42,912 bases of DNA from Hyphomicrobiales bacterium (GTDB lineage Bacteria; Pseudomonadota; Alphaproteobacteria; Rhizobiales; JACESI01). Position 1 is the stretch's first letter; every line of letters begins with the position of its first letter. The stretch covers positions 1 through 42,912 of the forward strand of contig JBDWKL010000033.1 of the NCBI GenBank assembly GCA_039973685.1, read 5' to 3'. The notes beneath the pieces are model-generated. The model had not been told where the DNA came from. It was given only the letters and a program-made list of their open reading frames with translations, and did no database searches. Positions 9,601 to 17,965 of the stretch are shown here, piece by piece. A program made the translations under genes and the position numbers.

Positions 9601-11495
9601 AGCCGTTCACCGCAGCCGGTGTTGGCGATATGTCAGGTGATGTTTTCGGCAATGGTATGTTGCTATCAAAAGCCACAAAACTTGTAGCCGCTTTTGACCA
9701 CCGCGATATTTTCATTGATCCAGACCCAGACCCAGCAAAGACCTTCAAAGAGCGCAAGCGCCTGTTTGATATGGGGCGCAGCTCTTGGCAGGACTACAAC
9801 ACGAAACTTATTTCAAAAGGCGGCGGCATTTTCCCTCGCTCTTTGAAATCAATCAACATCAGCCCAGAAATCCAAAAGATGCTTGGCGTCACGACTAAGA
9901 CAATGACGCCATTTGAGTTGATGCGTGCCATCTTGAAAATGGAGGTTGAGCTATTCTGGTTTGGCGGCATTGGTACCTATATTCGCGGCCCATTGGAAAC
10001 TGACGCAGATGCCGGTGACCGCGCCAATGATCCAATTCGTATTGAGGCCGCTGAAGTTGGCGCTAAGGTAATTGGCGAGGGTGCAAACCTTGGCATGACC
10101 CAACGCGCGCGTATTGCCTATAACAAACTTGGCGGGCGCAGCAATTCAGATGCGATCGACAACTCAGCGGGCGTGAACTCTTCAGACGTTGAGGTGAACA
10201 TTAAAATCGCACTTGGTGATGCTGTCCGCGCTAAAAAGCTGACGCTTCCAAAACGTAACACCTTACTTGAATCCATGACGGAAGAAGTCGCTGACTTAGT
10301 CCTGCGAAACAACTATCAGCAAAGTTTGGCAATCTCCCTCACAGAGCTTGCAGGTATGGAAGACTTCCACCACCAAACCCGTATGATGCAAGACCTTGAA
10401 GGACGCGGACTGTTGGATCGTGCGGTGGAAGACCTACCCAACGACGTCATTCTTGAAGAACGCCGTGTAGACGAAATTCCGCTTACCCGCTCTGAAATCG
10501 GTGTGTTGCTTGCCTATGCCAAGATCAATCTGTTTGATGATTTGATCGACAGCAAAGTGCCTGATGATCCTTATCTTGAAAAAGAACTGACACGCTATTT
10601 CCCAACTGCCATGCAGAAGAAATACGCGGGCGAAATTGCAGGTCACAAACTACGCCGTGAAATCATCGCGACGCAGGTTTGTAACGCCATGATCAACCGT
10701 GGGGGCGCGACTTATCTAGAGCGCGTTCAAGCACAAACAAGTGCGACGACACCTGAGATTGCTAAAGCCTACATTCTGGTCCGCGATGCCTTTAGCTTCC
10801 AAGCTTTGAATGCCCGCATTGACGCACTTGATAATAAGATAACTGGCGCCGTGCAGCTCGATCTTTATCATATGCTTCGCCGCGTTCTTGTAGGCCAAAC
10901 AGTCTGGGCCTTGCGTAACGGTTCATTCAAAAAAGGCATTGAGGCTGCCATCAAACCAATCGCTGATGGCATTGAAACATTGCGCCCAACCCTGAGCAAA
11001 ATGCTCTCAAGCTACATGGAAGCCGACCGTTTAAAACTCAAGCAGTCTTATCTTGATGGCGGTGTGCCGAAAGATATTGCCGAGGATATGTCACTTCTAC
11101 CAGCCCTTGATCTTGTACCAAACATCATCATGGTGGCGGACAAAGCTAAGAAGCCGCTTGCAAGCGGTGCTAAGGCTTACTTCGCGCTGGATGAAATGTT
11201 CTCCCTCAACCGCATTGATGCCATGGCGCGCGATGTTGAAACCACCGACTATTATGACAATCTTGCCTTGTGGCGTGGCCGACAACAACTCGCCCGCGCG
11301 CACCGTGCAATCACCCATGATGTGTTGACTAAGCACAAAGGTGCGGATCCAGTCGCAAGCTGGTACAAAGCCAATAAGCCAGCAATCGATGCTGCCCTTC
11401 TTGATCTTGCAGAGATCATCGAAAGCGATAGCATGAGTGTGGCGAAGGTTTCAGTTGCCGGTAACATTGTGAGTGACCTCACCAAGGGAGCGTAA
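6699..11495 (+). CDS. gdhZ: NAD-specific glutamate dehydrogenase, large (about 180 kDa) type
   Basis: The 1598-residue length and sequence fit the large NAD-glutamate dehydrogenase class known from Streptomyces, Pseudomonas (gdhB) and Caulobacter (GdhZ). It turns glutamate and NAD+ into 2-oxoglutarate, ammonia and NADH, a route of glutamate catabolism. The long N-terminal part (about 1-700) contains ACT-like regulatory regions. The catalytic core (about 750-1200) shows KVARGGLRWSDRPEDFRTEV, VGSKGGFVPK, AAGVGDMSGDVFGNGML and ELFWFGGIGTYIRG. The helical C-terminal region follows. I use the ATG at 6699; a TTG two codons upstream has a better-spaced ribosome site (GGGAA) and may be the real start. 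The stop overlaps the next gene's ATG by one base. In Caulobacter GdhZ also modulates FtsZ; whether that holds here is unknown. Confidence 0.96.
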   Translation: MDKAAPLASKKLNEAAKLLNRKNKSLGTFLQTTYEFAIDDDLERYSGQDIAKFSEATFKALSNRKSGTPLIDISEHVIGSKTNPRTVTTLNIVNDNMPFLIDSVVPEIRALGHDIELLVHPIFVVERDKAGKLKSTPLARTPSTGPTEKQESLIHIHVGKLTAAQHKELKSSLTTLLKSVKGVVRDWRPMLKRLDQAIEQYKTSPPALEVQKIAEAVQFLEWLRSDHFTFLGMREYRHDEKAERFIQPVENSGLGILKDPKVHVLKRGNELVSITPEIREFITRPEPLIISKANVRSKIHRQVHMDYVGIKLYDEDGSVTGELRAIGLFTGPVYATSIADIPYIRHKAEAVMKRAPFAEDSHSGKALWNVLEAYPRDELFQMGFQQLDEFAHAVLALDNRSTVRVLPRWDKFDRYVSVITFVPRDRYNTDTRIRIGEYFEEIFDGRVSAFYPGFPEGLLARVHFIIARNPGEQPAISADHLEIAIEAITQTWEDSLIEALQASRSKENASQYRQAFSAAYQEAFIPADCLSDIKVLEELQSSNDIHADFYRRPDMPANRIGLKLYNQLEPIELSTRVPLLENIGFRVINERTYKIEPWGEASTYLHDMTLETTSGADLDLGESKELLTNMLLAIWNDKTGNDGYNALAINAGLAWRDIAVLRTVSRYLQQIGVTYSQDYMWRALNKNAEIAAYLSALFNARFDPDTKGRDKKQSSISKQIDAALENVASLDEDQIIRRFRSVIMGTVRTNFFKKDANGDTIPEISLKLAPREIEGLPEPRPYREIFMTSPRVEGLHLRYGKVARGGLRWSDRPEDFRTEVLGLVKAQQVKNAVIVPVGSKGGFVPKKLTPTMSRDEFIHEGTEAYKIFISNLLEITDNLDGTKVVHPENVVRHEEADPYLVVAADKGTATFSDTANGISQDHDYWLDDAFASGGSAGYDHKKMAITARGAWETVKRHFREMDKDIQKEPFTAAGVGDMSGDVFGNGMLLSKATKLVAAFDHRDIFIDPDPDPAKTFKERKRLFDMGRSSWQDYNTKLISKGGGIFPRSLKSINISPEIQKMLGVTTKTMTPFELMRAILKMEVELFWFGGIGTYIRGPLETDADAGDRANDPIRIEAAEVGAKVIGEGANLGMTQRARIAYNKLGGRSNSDAIDNSAGVNSSDVEVNIKIALGDAVRAKKLTLPKRNTLLESMTEEVADLVLRNNYQQSLAISLTELAGMEDFHHQTRMMQDLEGRGLLDRAVEDLPNDVILEERRVDEIPLTRSEIGVLLAYAKINLFDDLIDSKVPDDPYLEKELTRYFPTAMQKKYAGEIAGHKLRREIIATQVCNAMINRGGATYLERVQAQTSATTPEIAKAYILVRDAFSFQALNARIDALDNKITGAVQLDLYHMLRRVLVGQTVWALRNGSFKKGIEAAIKPIADGIETLRPTLSKMLSSYMEADRLKLKQSYLDGGVPKDIAEDMSLLPALDLVPNIIMVADKAKKPLASGAKAYFALDEMFSLNRIDAMARDVETTDYYDNLALWRGRQQLARAHRAITHDVLTKHKGADPVASWYKANKPAIDAALLDLAEIIESDSMSVAKVSVAGNIVSDLTKGA

Positions 11496-11956
11496 TGCCA
11501 GACTTACTTGTTAAACTCTACGACCTACCGAGCGAGCGTCCAAGCCTGCCGGATGGCGTAACTATGCGTCCCGTCATGGCCGCAGAAGTAAGCATGGTAC
11601 GTGATTGGATTGAAGAAAACTTCAGTCGCGGCTGGGCCGATGAATTTCTTAAAGGGGCCTATGCGGAAACCACAAGCTCAATCATCGCGATGCAAGATCG
11701 AAAGGTCATAGGCTTTGTTTGCTATGACGTTTCAGCCATCGGCATGTTTGGCCCAACCGGCGTTGACAAATCACAGCGAGGCAGAGGTTTAGGAGCGGCT
11801 CTTTTGTTTGCAGCTCTTGATGCGATGATCGCAAAAGGGCATGTCTATGCCACCATTGGATGGGTGGGCCCGATCGAGTTTTATGAAAAACTTGTCGGCG
11901 CAACCCTTATTGAAGGTTCTGAGAAACGCTATAGCGGCAAGCTAATTCAATCTTAG
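11495..11956 (+). CDS. GNAT-family N-acetyltransferase
   Basis: This 153-residue protein is a single GNAT domain. The acetyl-CoA binding motif A is the run VDKSQRGRGLGAALLFAAL at about 88-106, with the R/Q-x-x-G-x-G/A signature, and the C-terminal part IGWVGPIEFYEKLVGATLI is the usual motif B strand and helix. Its ATG overlaps the stop of the glutamate dehydrogenase gene (TAATG), with a ribosome site GGGAG inside the end of that gene, so it is translationally coupled. The substrate is unknown. Coupling suggests it could act on the dehydrogenase, its metabolites or another protein, but nothing in the sequence shows which. Confidence 0.88.
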   Translation: MPDLLVKLYDLPSERPSLPDGVTMRPVMAAEVSMVRDWIEENFSRGWADEFLKGAYAETTSSIIAMQDRKVIGFVCYDVSAIGMFGPTGVDKSQRGRGLGAALLFAALDAMIAKGHVYATIGWVGPIEFYEKLVGATLIEGSEKRYSGKLIQS

Positions 11957-12083
11957 CCCTGACCTTCACTTAAACTCACAACCACATTAGAACATTGTGA
12001 ATTTTGATGAATTGCTAAAATCACCTATGACACTATGTTACAGGTAAGCAGTCGAATCTGACGAGCATTTTTAAGGAAATACT
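11957..12083 (+). promoter_or_regulatory. Short intergenic gap before the EamA transporter
   Basis: It holds a small inverted repeat, TCACAA at 11977-11982 and TTGTGA at 11996-12001, and a good ribosome site AAGGAAATACT just before the ATG at 12084. I cannot assign a promoter or a terminator here with confidence. Confidence 0.25.
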
Positions 12084-13124
12084 ATGGCAACCGCAACAAT
12101 CGAAGCAACAGGCGACAACACCGTGTCGAAAGGCAAGGGTTTGATTTTCGTCTGGATCGCAATTTTCATTTTTGCTTCAGCAAATTCAATCGTCTTGCTT
12201 CTGTTTGATGTTGGCGCTGCAAACCCAATTCATGGCCGCAACCCGGTTAGTTTTTGTAATGTTTTATTCGCAGGTAACATCGTTGCTTGTGTCACCATGT
12301 ACATTTTTTATCGCAAACAATGGACGAAGGAAGCCTTAGCAAAGCTGACCTCTGGTGATTGGTGGAGCCTCATCATTTTAGCAATCATCACCGGCGCACT
12401 CGTTCCTTCTCTCATGTTTTTGGCGCTCACCAATTCAAGCGTAACAAACACTATTTTGGTCGGACGTATTGAGCCAATTTTCCTGATCATCCTGTCGATG
12501 GTTGTTTTGAAAGAAAAGGCTGATGTATGGCCTACCATCGGCGCAGCTATTGCGTTTCTTGGAGTTGCTTTCACTTTTTACCTTGAAAGCGGCGGCACTG
12601 GTTTTTCATTCGGCAAAGGCGAGATGCAAGCAGCAGGTGCTGCAGTGCTCACTGCCATCTCAACCATCGTTGCTAAGGTGCGATTGAAAAACATTCCACT
12701 TGGCATATTCACAGTCATCAGAACAGGTCTGGGCGCGATCATCTTCCTAGGCGTTACCATCTATCTATTGGGCCTAGAACATTTCATAGACCTTGGCAGT
12801 CCGCTCTTATGGCAGCTCATGCTCATCTACGGCGCAGTCATTGTTGTGGGTGGTCAATACTTCTGGTTTGTTGGGATCAAGTCTGCAAACACAGGCGATG
12901 TATCAGTAGCCTCTTCTTTCACTCCGATCGCAGGCGTTGCTTTTGCTTTCCTTCTTTTGGGCGAAGAGCCATCTAACGCTGTACTAATCGGCGGCGGTGT
13001 TATCGTTCTCGGTATTTTGGTTGGCCAAATTGGTAACTTCAAAGACAAGCTACCGAATATCCCACTCCTATCGACTAAGTATTTGATGGAACGCGAACGT
13101 GAGGTAAACTTCAAAGGCGTCTAA
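12084..13124 (+). CDS. EamA/DMT-superfamily transporter
   Basis: The 346-residue protein is hydrophobic, with about ten membrane segments arranged as two EamA repeats (about 20-160 and 175-310). The motif at the end of the first repeat, NTILVGRIEPIFLIILSMVVLKE, is typical of the drug/metabolite exporter superfamily, and its twin near 280-300 is VASSFTPIAGVAFAFLLLGEE. It sits in the inner membrane and probably exports or imports a small metabolite; the substrate cannot be told from sequence. It is followed 48 bases later by an enolase-superfamily enzyme, so the pair may handle the same sugar acid or dipeptide, but this is only inference from position. Confidence 0.88.
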   Translation: MATATIEATGDNTVSKGKGLIFVWIAIFIFASANSIVLLLFDVGAANPIHGRNPVSFCNVLFAGNIVACVTMYIFYRKQWTKEALAKLTSGDWWSLIILAIITGALVPSLMFLALTNSSVTNTILVGRIEPIFLIILSMVVLKEKADVWPTIGAAIAFLGVAFTFYLESGGTGFSFGKGEMQAAGAAVLTAISTIVAKVRLKNIPLGIFTVIRTGLGAIIFLGVTIYLLGLEHFIDLGSPLLWQLMLIYGAVIVVGGQYFWFVGIKSANTGDVSVASSFTPIAGVAFAFLLLGEEPSNAVLIGGGVIVLGILVGQIGNFKDKLPNIPLLSTKYLMEREREVNFKGV

Positions 13125-13145
13125 CCTTCGTTAGGCTAAAATTTT
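13121..13145 (+). terminator. Weak hairpin after the EamA gene
   Basis: CTAAC-CTTC-GTTAG is a short stem with a tetraloop next to the stop codon, followed by AAAATTTT. The stem is only five bases, so it is at best a weak terminator and may let transcription pass into the enolase-superfamily gene. Confidence 0.25.
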
Positions 13146-13172
13146 GAAGCTTACCAAAGGTTGCTTGGGTTT

Positions 13173-14243
13173 ATGAATATCAAATCCTTCACAATTCGTG
13201 CCGCTCGGCTTCCCATGGCCGAGCCGCATAAAACGTCATCGGCCATCATCAATGTATGTCCTATCGTCACGGTCTCAGTATTGACCGATGAGGGCGTGCG
13301 AGGTGATGGGATCATATTCACGTATGCCGATGTCTTTTTGAGCACAGTCCATACCCTAGCCACCACAATAGCTCCGATGCTTGAGGGTCAAGATCTAAGC
13401 CCCTCTGCCAACACCGACATGCTGCATGATCGGTTCAAGCTACTTGGCACACAAGGCATGATGGGCATGGTTCTATCGGGTTTTAACATGGCACTTTGGG
13501 ATGCCAAGGCGCGCGCTGAAGGCAAAGCGCTTTCTTCTCTGCTTGGTGGTGCCACGCAACCCGTTATTCCCTATGCCAATGTTGGCTTTGATGGTGTGAA
13601 AGGTTCAGCTGAAGGCGCAGGGAAATTTGCAGCCAGCGGATTTAAAGCCGTAAAAGCAAAAATTGGTTATGAAACGGTCGCAGATGACCTCGCCGTTATT
13701 CGCGCCATGCGTGAAGCTGTCGGCCCCAATGTTGAGTTGATGGTCGACTACAATCAAAGCCTTTCAATTGATGAAGCCCGCACACGCCTTCATGCCCTTG
13801 AAAGCGAAAGCCTTGCATGGGTTGAAGAACCAATTCTGTCCCACGATTTTAAAAACTACGCAGCCCTTCAAAGAGAAACAGCCACACCGCTTCAAGCAGG
13901 CGAAAACTGGTGGGGGCCTTCTGATTTTCAAACAGCTTTTGACCTTGGCACAACAGGCCTCATCATGCCCGATGCACAAAAATGCGGTGGTGTTACGGGC
14001 TGGATGCGCATTGCAAAATTGGCTGAGCAAAACAATATCAAAGTCTCAAGCCATTTATGGCCAGAACTAAGCGCGCAATTATTGAGCGTAACACCAACTG
14101 CTCATTGGCTAGAATATGCTGATTGGTTTAATCCAGTGATCCGCGAGCCATTGAAAATTGAAAATGGCTACGCGGTAACAGATAATGTTATTGGCACCGG
14201 TGTCGAACTGAATGATGATGCGCTGGCAACCTATGCTGCCTAG
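13173..14243 (+). CDS. Mandelate racemase/muconate lactonizing enzyme-family protein
   Basis: This is a 356-residue enolase-superfamily enzyme. The ATG at 13173 gives the family-like start MNIKSFTIRAARLPM; the TTG at 13161 is less likely. The N-terminal capping domain (about 1-125) is followed by the barrel. The barrel carries KAKIGY (base Lys), MVDYNQS (metal Asp), WVEEPI (metal Glu), AGENWW (metal Glu) and SSHLWPE (His), so it has the mandelate racemase set of Lys and His acid-base residues. Members act on sugar acids such as galactonate, or racemise other carboxylates. The exact substrate is not readable. It converges with the HemY-like gene with only nine bases between the two stop codons. 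Confidence 0.9.
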   Translation: MNIKSFTIRAARLPMAEPHKTSSAIINVCPIVTVSVLTDEGVRGDGIIFTYADVFLSTVHTLATTIAPMLEGQDLSPSANTDMLHDRFKLLGTQGMMGMVLSGFNMALWDAKARAEGKALSSLLGGATQPVIPYANVGFDGVKGSAEGAGKFAASGFKAVKAKIGYETVADDLAVIRAMREAVGPNVELMVDYNQSLSIDEARTRLHALESESLAWVEEPILSHDFKNYAALQRETATPLQAGENWWGPSDFQTAFDLGTTGLIMPDAQKCGGVTGWMRIAKLAEQNNIKVSSHLWPELSAQLLSVTPTAHWLEYADWFNPVIREPLKIENGYAVTDNVIGTGVELNDDALATYAA

Positions 14244-14252
14244 CGCTCAACA

Positions 14253-16037
14253 TTAAAACAGACGGAAACGCTTTTTCGGTTTCTCTGCTTCAGCTTTCGC
14301 GCCTGGATCATCAATAGGCGGCTTGTTGATCGGGTCTTCTTTTTTCTTTGGCTGTTCTTCATCGTTAGAAGAAGCAGCAGCCTCTTCGTCCTCAGCCGCA
14401 GCTTCACCCTTTTCTTCAAGCACTTCTTCGCTCTCGATAATCGGTTCGTCAGCCGCTTCTTTTTCTGTTTCGGCGTCCGTTTCATCCGCCTCATCAGTAT
14501 CAGATTTTTCAGCGCTGCTTGGTTCTTCCGCTTCAGAGGTATCTAAGTCCTCAGCGTCTTTGGTTTGCGCAACTTCATCATTTGCTACATTAGCAACAAC
14601 TTCGCTTGCCTCATCTTCGATAACATCAACAACATCATCGTCATTGGCAACATTCATGATGGCCACACCACTTGCTGCCTCAAGAACAGGAAGCTCCATT
14701 GGGCCAGATGGAATTTGCTCTAATTGGAGATCTTGTTCTTCATCGAGGTTTTCGACCGGAACACGCCATTCAAACGCATCCAATTCACCGGTTACAGGTG
14801 AGAAAGGTGCCCACTCATCCGCCACATATCCATCAGCAGTCCATGCTGCATCACGTGGCGCACGCACGGCACGCGACAACCATTCGCGAACATGGCCACG
14901 ATCACCAAATTCACCTTCTTCAATCTCAGACATCAACAAGCAAGCATTTCTTGTCGGTTCCGTGGCGAGCAGGCCTTCAAGGTCTTTACGCGCGCCAATC
15001 CAATCTTGAACATCAATCTTGGCACGGACAACACCCATCACACCTTCAGGGTGATTAGGTTTCATATTATTGAGGTTTTCAGCACGTTTCAAACGGTCAA
15101 GACCGCTATCGCCAGAACGCAATTGTGTATAGGTCGCAATCAACTCAGGATGCGTATCGAGTTTCCACGATGTTTCAACAATTTTTGCTGCTTTGCGAAG
15201 ATCACCAACACGAGCCAATACACGCGCGGCAATAACTGCAGCCGGTACAAGTTCAGGGGCAAGACGATGCGCCTCTAAAGCTTTTGCCTTCGCTTTTTGT
15301 GGATCACCACCCTCTTCCAGTTCCGCTGCATGCCCTGTCAACAAGACAGCACGCAAACGCTTTGCCTCTTTTTTCGTATAAAGCTTAGAATCGGCATTTT
15401 GGTGAAGGGTTAGCAGAGCGCCTTCCCAATCACCTTCCGTTGCCTGCATGTTCAACAGTGCTTTTCCAGACCATTCAACGCCAGGACGCGCACTAACCGC
15501 TTCTTCAACAAAGTGCCGAGCTGCTTCAGTTTCACCGGTTTCTTCTGCTTCTACATAAAGCCCACGCAGACCCAATAGTTTGGTCTCCGGTTTTTCAAGC
15601 ATCATTTCAAAGGCCTCACGAGCCTTATCCGTTTTGCCCTCCATTTGTGCTGCTTGCGCCGTCAAGAGTTGGGTTACGGGCTCTTCAGGCAAATATTTAA
15701 TTGAGTTTTTCGCTGATCGTTTGGCCATGCCAATATCGCCAGAACCGACGGCAATGACACCTTCTGCCAAAGCCTGCCAACCTTTTTCGCGGCGGCGGTT
15801 CCTAAAGAAGCTACCAATGCTTCCAGGCGTCTTCCAGACCATGGTCAAGATTATCCAAACGAAAATAATCGCCAGCAAGACACCAAGAGCAATCGCTGCA
15901 ATTATTGCCAAATTCTCTTCGGCAAATTCAAATCCGCCAAGGCGAACAACAAGCAAACTTCCTGGTTGATCGGCAAGCCAAGCAAAACCGGCTGCTACCA
16001 AGAAGACTACGACAAGAAATATTACCAGACCAATCAT
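14253..16037 (-). CDS. hemY: HemY-like TPR membrane protein with long acidic tail
   Basis: The 594-residue protein has two N-terminal membrane segments (about 2-22 and 43-68), a HemY N-terminal domain, then TPR-like helices to about 420 in the cytoplasm or periplasm. In proteobacteria this family sits next to hemC/hemD but is not the protoporphyrinogen oxidase of the same name; its job in haem synthesis or envelope organisation is unclear. From about residue 445 to 585 the protein is a low-complexity tail of Glu, Asp, Ala and Ser ending in the basic KPKKRFRLF. It is the last gene of hemC-hemD-mic60-hemY and follows mic60 by 16 bases. The acidic tail makes a long antisense frame that is not a gene. 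Confidence 0.9.
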   Translation of the reverse strand: MIGLVIFLVVVFLVAAGFAWLADQPGSLLVVRLGGFEFAEENLAIIAAIALGVLLAIIFVWIILTMVWKTPGSIGSFFRNRRREKGWQALAEGVIAVGSGDIGMAKRSAKNSIKYLPEEPVTQLLTAQAAQMEGKTDKAREAFEMMLEKPETKLLGLRGLYVEAEETGETEAARHFVEEAVSARPGVEWSGKALLNMQATEGDWEGALLTLHQNADSKLYTKKEAKRLRAVLLTGHAAELEEGGDPQKAKAKALEAHRLAPELVPAAVIAARVLARVGDLRKAAKIVETSWKLDTHPELIATYTQLRSGDSGLDRLKRAENLNNMKPNHPEGVMGVVRAKIDVQDWIGARKDLEGLLATEPTRNACLLMSEIEEGEFGDRGHVREWLSRAVRAPRDAAWTADGYVADEWAPFSPVTGELDAFEWRVPVENLDEEQDLQLEQIPSGPMELPVLEAASGVAIMNVANDDDVVDVIEDEASEVVANVANDEVAQTKDAEDLDTSEAEEPSSAEKSDTDEADETDAETEKEAADEPIIESEEVLEEKGEAAAEDEEAAASSNDEEQPKKKEDPINKPPIDDPGAKAEAEKPKKRFRLF

Positions 16038-16053
16038 CGACCCAAACCTTTAC

Positions 16054-17901
16054 TTACTGTGACGACGTTTCATCGGCAGGGTTTCCTGCCACATCTTGTT
16101 CAATTTTTTGAATGAGAGAAGACAATGCTAAATTGCCTTTCCATTCCACGAGCCATTCATCGAAAATCTGTCTTTGGTCTTCGCTCAACGTTTCCCAAGT
16201 TTCTAGGAAGCCATTCACATTGCTTTCGTCAAAATGTTTCTGCAGCTGATTAAAGGGACCCGTATCATCATCGCTTAGTGAACGAATTTTGATGAAACTT
16301 TTTGCATTCTTCGCCAGTTTTTCAAAAGCAGAAAGTTCCGGCAGTGTCTCTCCCGTCACACCATCTTTGGCAGAGGCCAACGTAATTAAGTTGATCAACT
16401 CACTTTTCAAGCTCGCCCCATCCTTCAACCCAGTTACACTAAATGGTTGCAGCGATTCAATCGCTTCTGGTTCAATACCAGCACGTTCCAAAGACGTGAG
16501 AGCGGAACCAAAAGCTCCGCCATTTTGAGCAATCTTTTTGAGGTTTTCGAGAGCTAAACTTTTTGTCGCAAGCTGTACACTCGCCGTGGTTTCATTCTGC
16601 GTATCAAGAGCCCCTTCAACGCTACCAAGCTTTTCAGTGAGCGCTGTAAGTTTACCGCCAATATCGCTTTGAGCACTGTCAACAGATGCAATCTTGTCTT
16701 GAACTGCACCAAGCAACGAAGATGTCTCATCAAGCTGGCCTTGAAGTGCGATAAACTTTGGATCAATCGTTGAAAAAATAGACTGTCTTGCCGCACTTAC
16801 TATCGCGTCATTGCCGCCTTGGCCTGCCACTGGAATTGCAAGAGCTGCAACCTTTTTTTGCAAGGCTGCTAACTGTGACTGCAAGCCCGAAGACGCATCA
16901 TCGCCCGCGCTGCCCGTAACGCCGTCAGAACCAGTGTTCACATCTCCTGCTGGTTGATTAGCGCTGTTTGCAACTTTCAACTCGGCTTGAACAGCTGTAA
17001 ATTCTGCATCTAGGTTTGTCAGTTTCTCGTTCAAAGCAGTAATTTGACCATCAACACCTGCTCCTTCGCTCGCACTCAGCCGTGCTTCAATCGCAGCGAG
17101 GCGCTCAGTAATGCCACTTGGCAACGCTGCATCACCAGTAGTCGCAGGTGCGACACTTCCTTCAGCGTCAGCCAAACGCGCTTCCAATGCTGTTAGGCGC
17201 GCTAAAACTTCCTCAGGAACAGAGTTTTTATCATTATTTTCAATGCCCTGCTCCATTTCATCGAGACGTTCAGAAAGAGAAACAAACTCATCGAGACTTA
17301 CTGCATTTACGGCAGGCGCATCTTCCAAATTAGCGACACGACTTGTAAGGGCATTTACTCCACCGTCACCAAAACTTGGAATAACCTCTGCTTTTTGCAA
17401 GCCAATAAGGGCACCAATCGCGATAACACCGCCGACAATTGAAGCCACAAGGTTTGGGAAAAATGAACCGCCTGATTTTTCAGTCTTCTGCACAGGAGGC
17501 TTGGTGGGAGGCGTTCCTCCAACATTCGTATTTTTGGCCTCAGAATTGTTCGGCACTTCTTTACTGCTCGAGGCTGTCGGTTTCGATGCTGTTGGAGCTG
17601 GCTTAGCCTGCGACGTTTCTGCTTTGGCGTTCGTCGCTGTAGCCGCTGCAGCCTCTGGCTTTGCAGCACTCTTAAAAGGCGCGCTTTTTTCGCTGGTTGT
17701 TTTAGTAGTCGAACGCGTTTTTGGAACTGACGTTTTTGCTTCTGGCTTAGGCGTTACATCCTTTGCCTCAAGATCAATTGTCACCGATTTTTTTGCGGCG
17801 CGCGCGCGTGCTTGTGCACTTTGTGGTTTTGATGCCGTGCCTTTACCTTTGCCACGGCCAGTAGCTCTACTACCAGGTTTTTGATTTTCACCAGTTGCCA
17901 T
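16054..17901 (-). CDS. Mic60/mitofilin homologue
   Basis: This 615-residue protein has the alphaproteobacterial Mic60 plan: an Ala/Lys/Thr/Pro-rich cytoplasmic N-terminus (about 1-145), one membrane segment near 147-168 (NLVASIVGGVIAIGALIGL), a long region predicted coiled coil from its heptad pattern (about 185-430), and a C-terminal mitofilin-like domain (about 440-610). Mic60 bends inner membranes at cristae in mitochondria, and bacterial forms are linked to intracytoplasmic membranes. Its place between hemD and hemY is the known conserved setting. N-terminal low complexity and coiled-coil length vary widely among relatives. A 64-base gap separates it from hemD. Confidence 0.88.
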   Translation of the reverse strand: MATGENQKPGSRATGRGKGKGTASKPQSAQARARAAKKSVTIDLEAKDVTPKPEAKTSVPKTRSTTKTTSEKSAPFKSAAKPEAAAATATNAKAETSQAKPAPTASKPTASSSKEVPNNSEAKNTNVGGTPPTKPPVQKTEKSGGSFFPNLVASIVGGVIAIGALIGLQKAEVIPSFGDGGVNALTSRVANLEDAPAVNAVSLDEFVSLSERLDEMEQGIENNDKNSVPEEVLARLTALEARLADAEGSVAPATTGDAALPSGITERLAAIEARLSASEGAGVDGQITALNEKLTNLDAEFTAVQAELKVANSANQPAGDVNTGSDGVTGSAGDDASSGLQSQLAALQKKVAALAIPVAGQGGNDAIVSAARQSIFSTIDPKFIALQGQLDETSSLLGAVQDKIASVDSAQSDIGGKLTALTEKLGSVEGALDTQNETTASVQLATKSLALENLKKIAQNGGAFGSALTSLERAGIEPEAIESLQPFSVTGLKDGASLKSELINLITLASAKDGVTGETLPELSAFEKLAKNAKSFIKIRSLSDDDTGPFNQLQKHFDESNVNGFLETWETLSEDQRQIFDEWLVEWKGNLALSSLIQKIEQDVAGNPADETSSQ

Positions 17902-17965
17902 ATTCTAACTCGTTCTATTGTGTTCGCCGGCCAGGTAAAAACTGTCATTTTTTTCCTAACGGCTC

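Noticed and set aside
14323-15009. Long plus-strand frame of 228 codons inside the HemY-like gene
   Set aside because: Low-complexity Ser/Ala sequence that is the antisense image of the acidic tail; no ribosome site and no family resemblance.
17111-17884. Plus-strand frame of 257 codons inside the mic60 gene
   Set aside because: Antisense shadow of the Ala/Lys/Thr-rich N-terminus and coiled coil; composition is not protein-like and no start signal is present.
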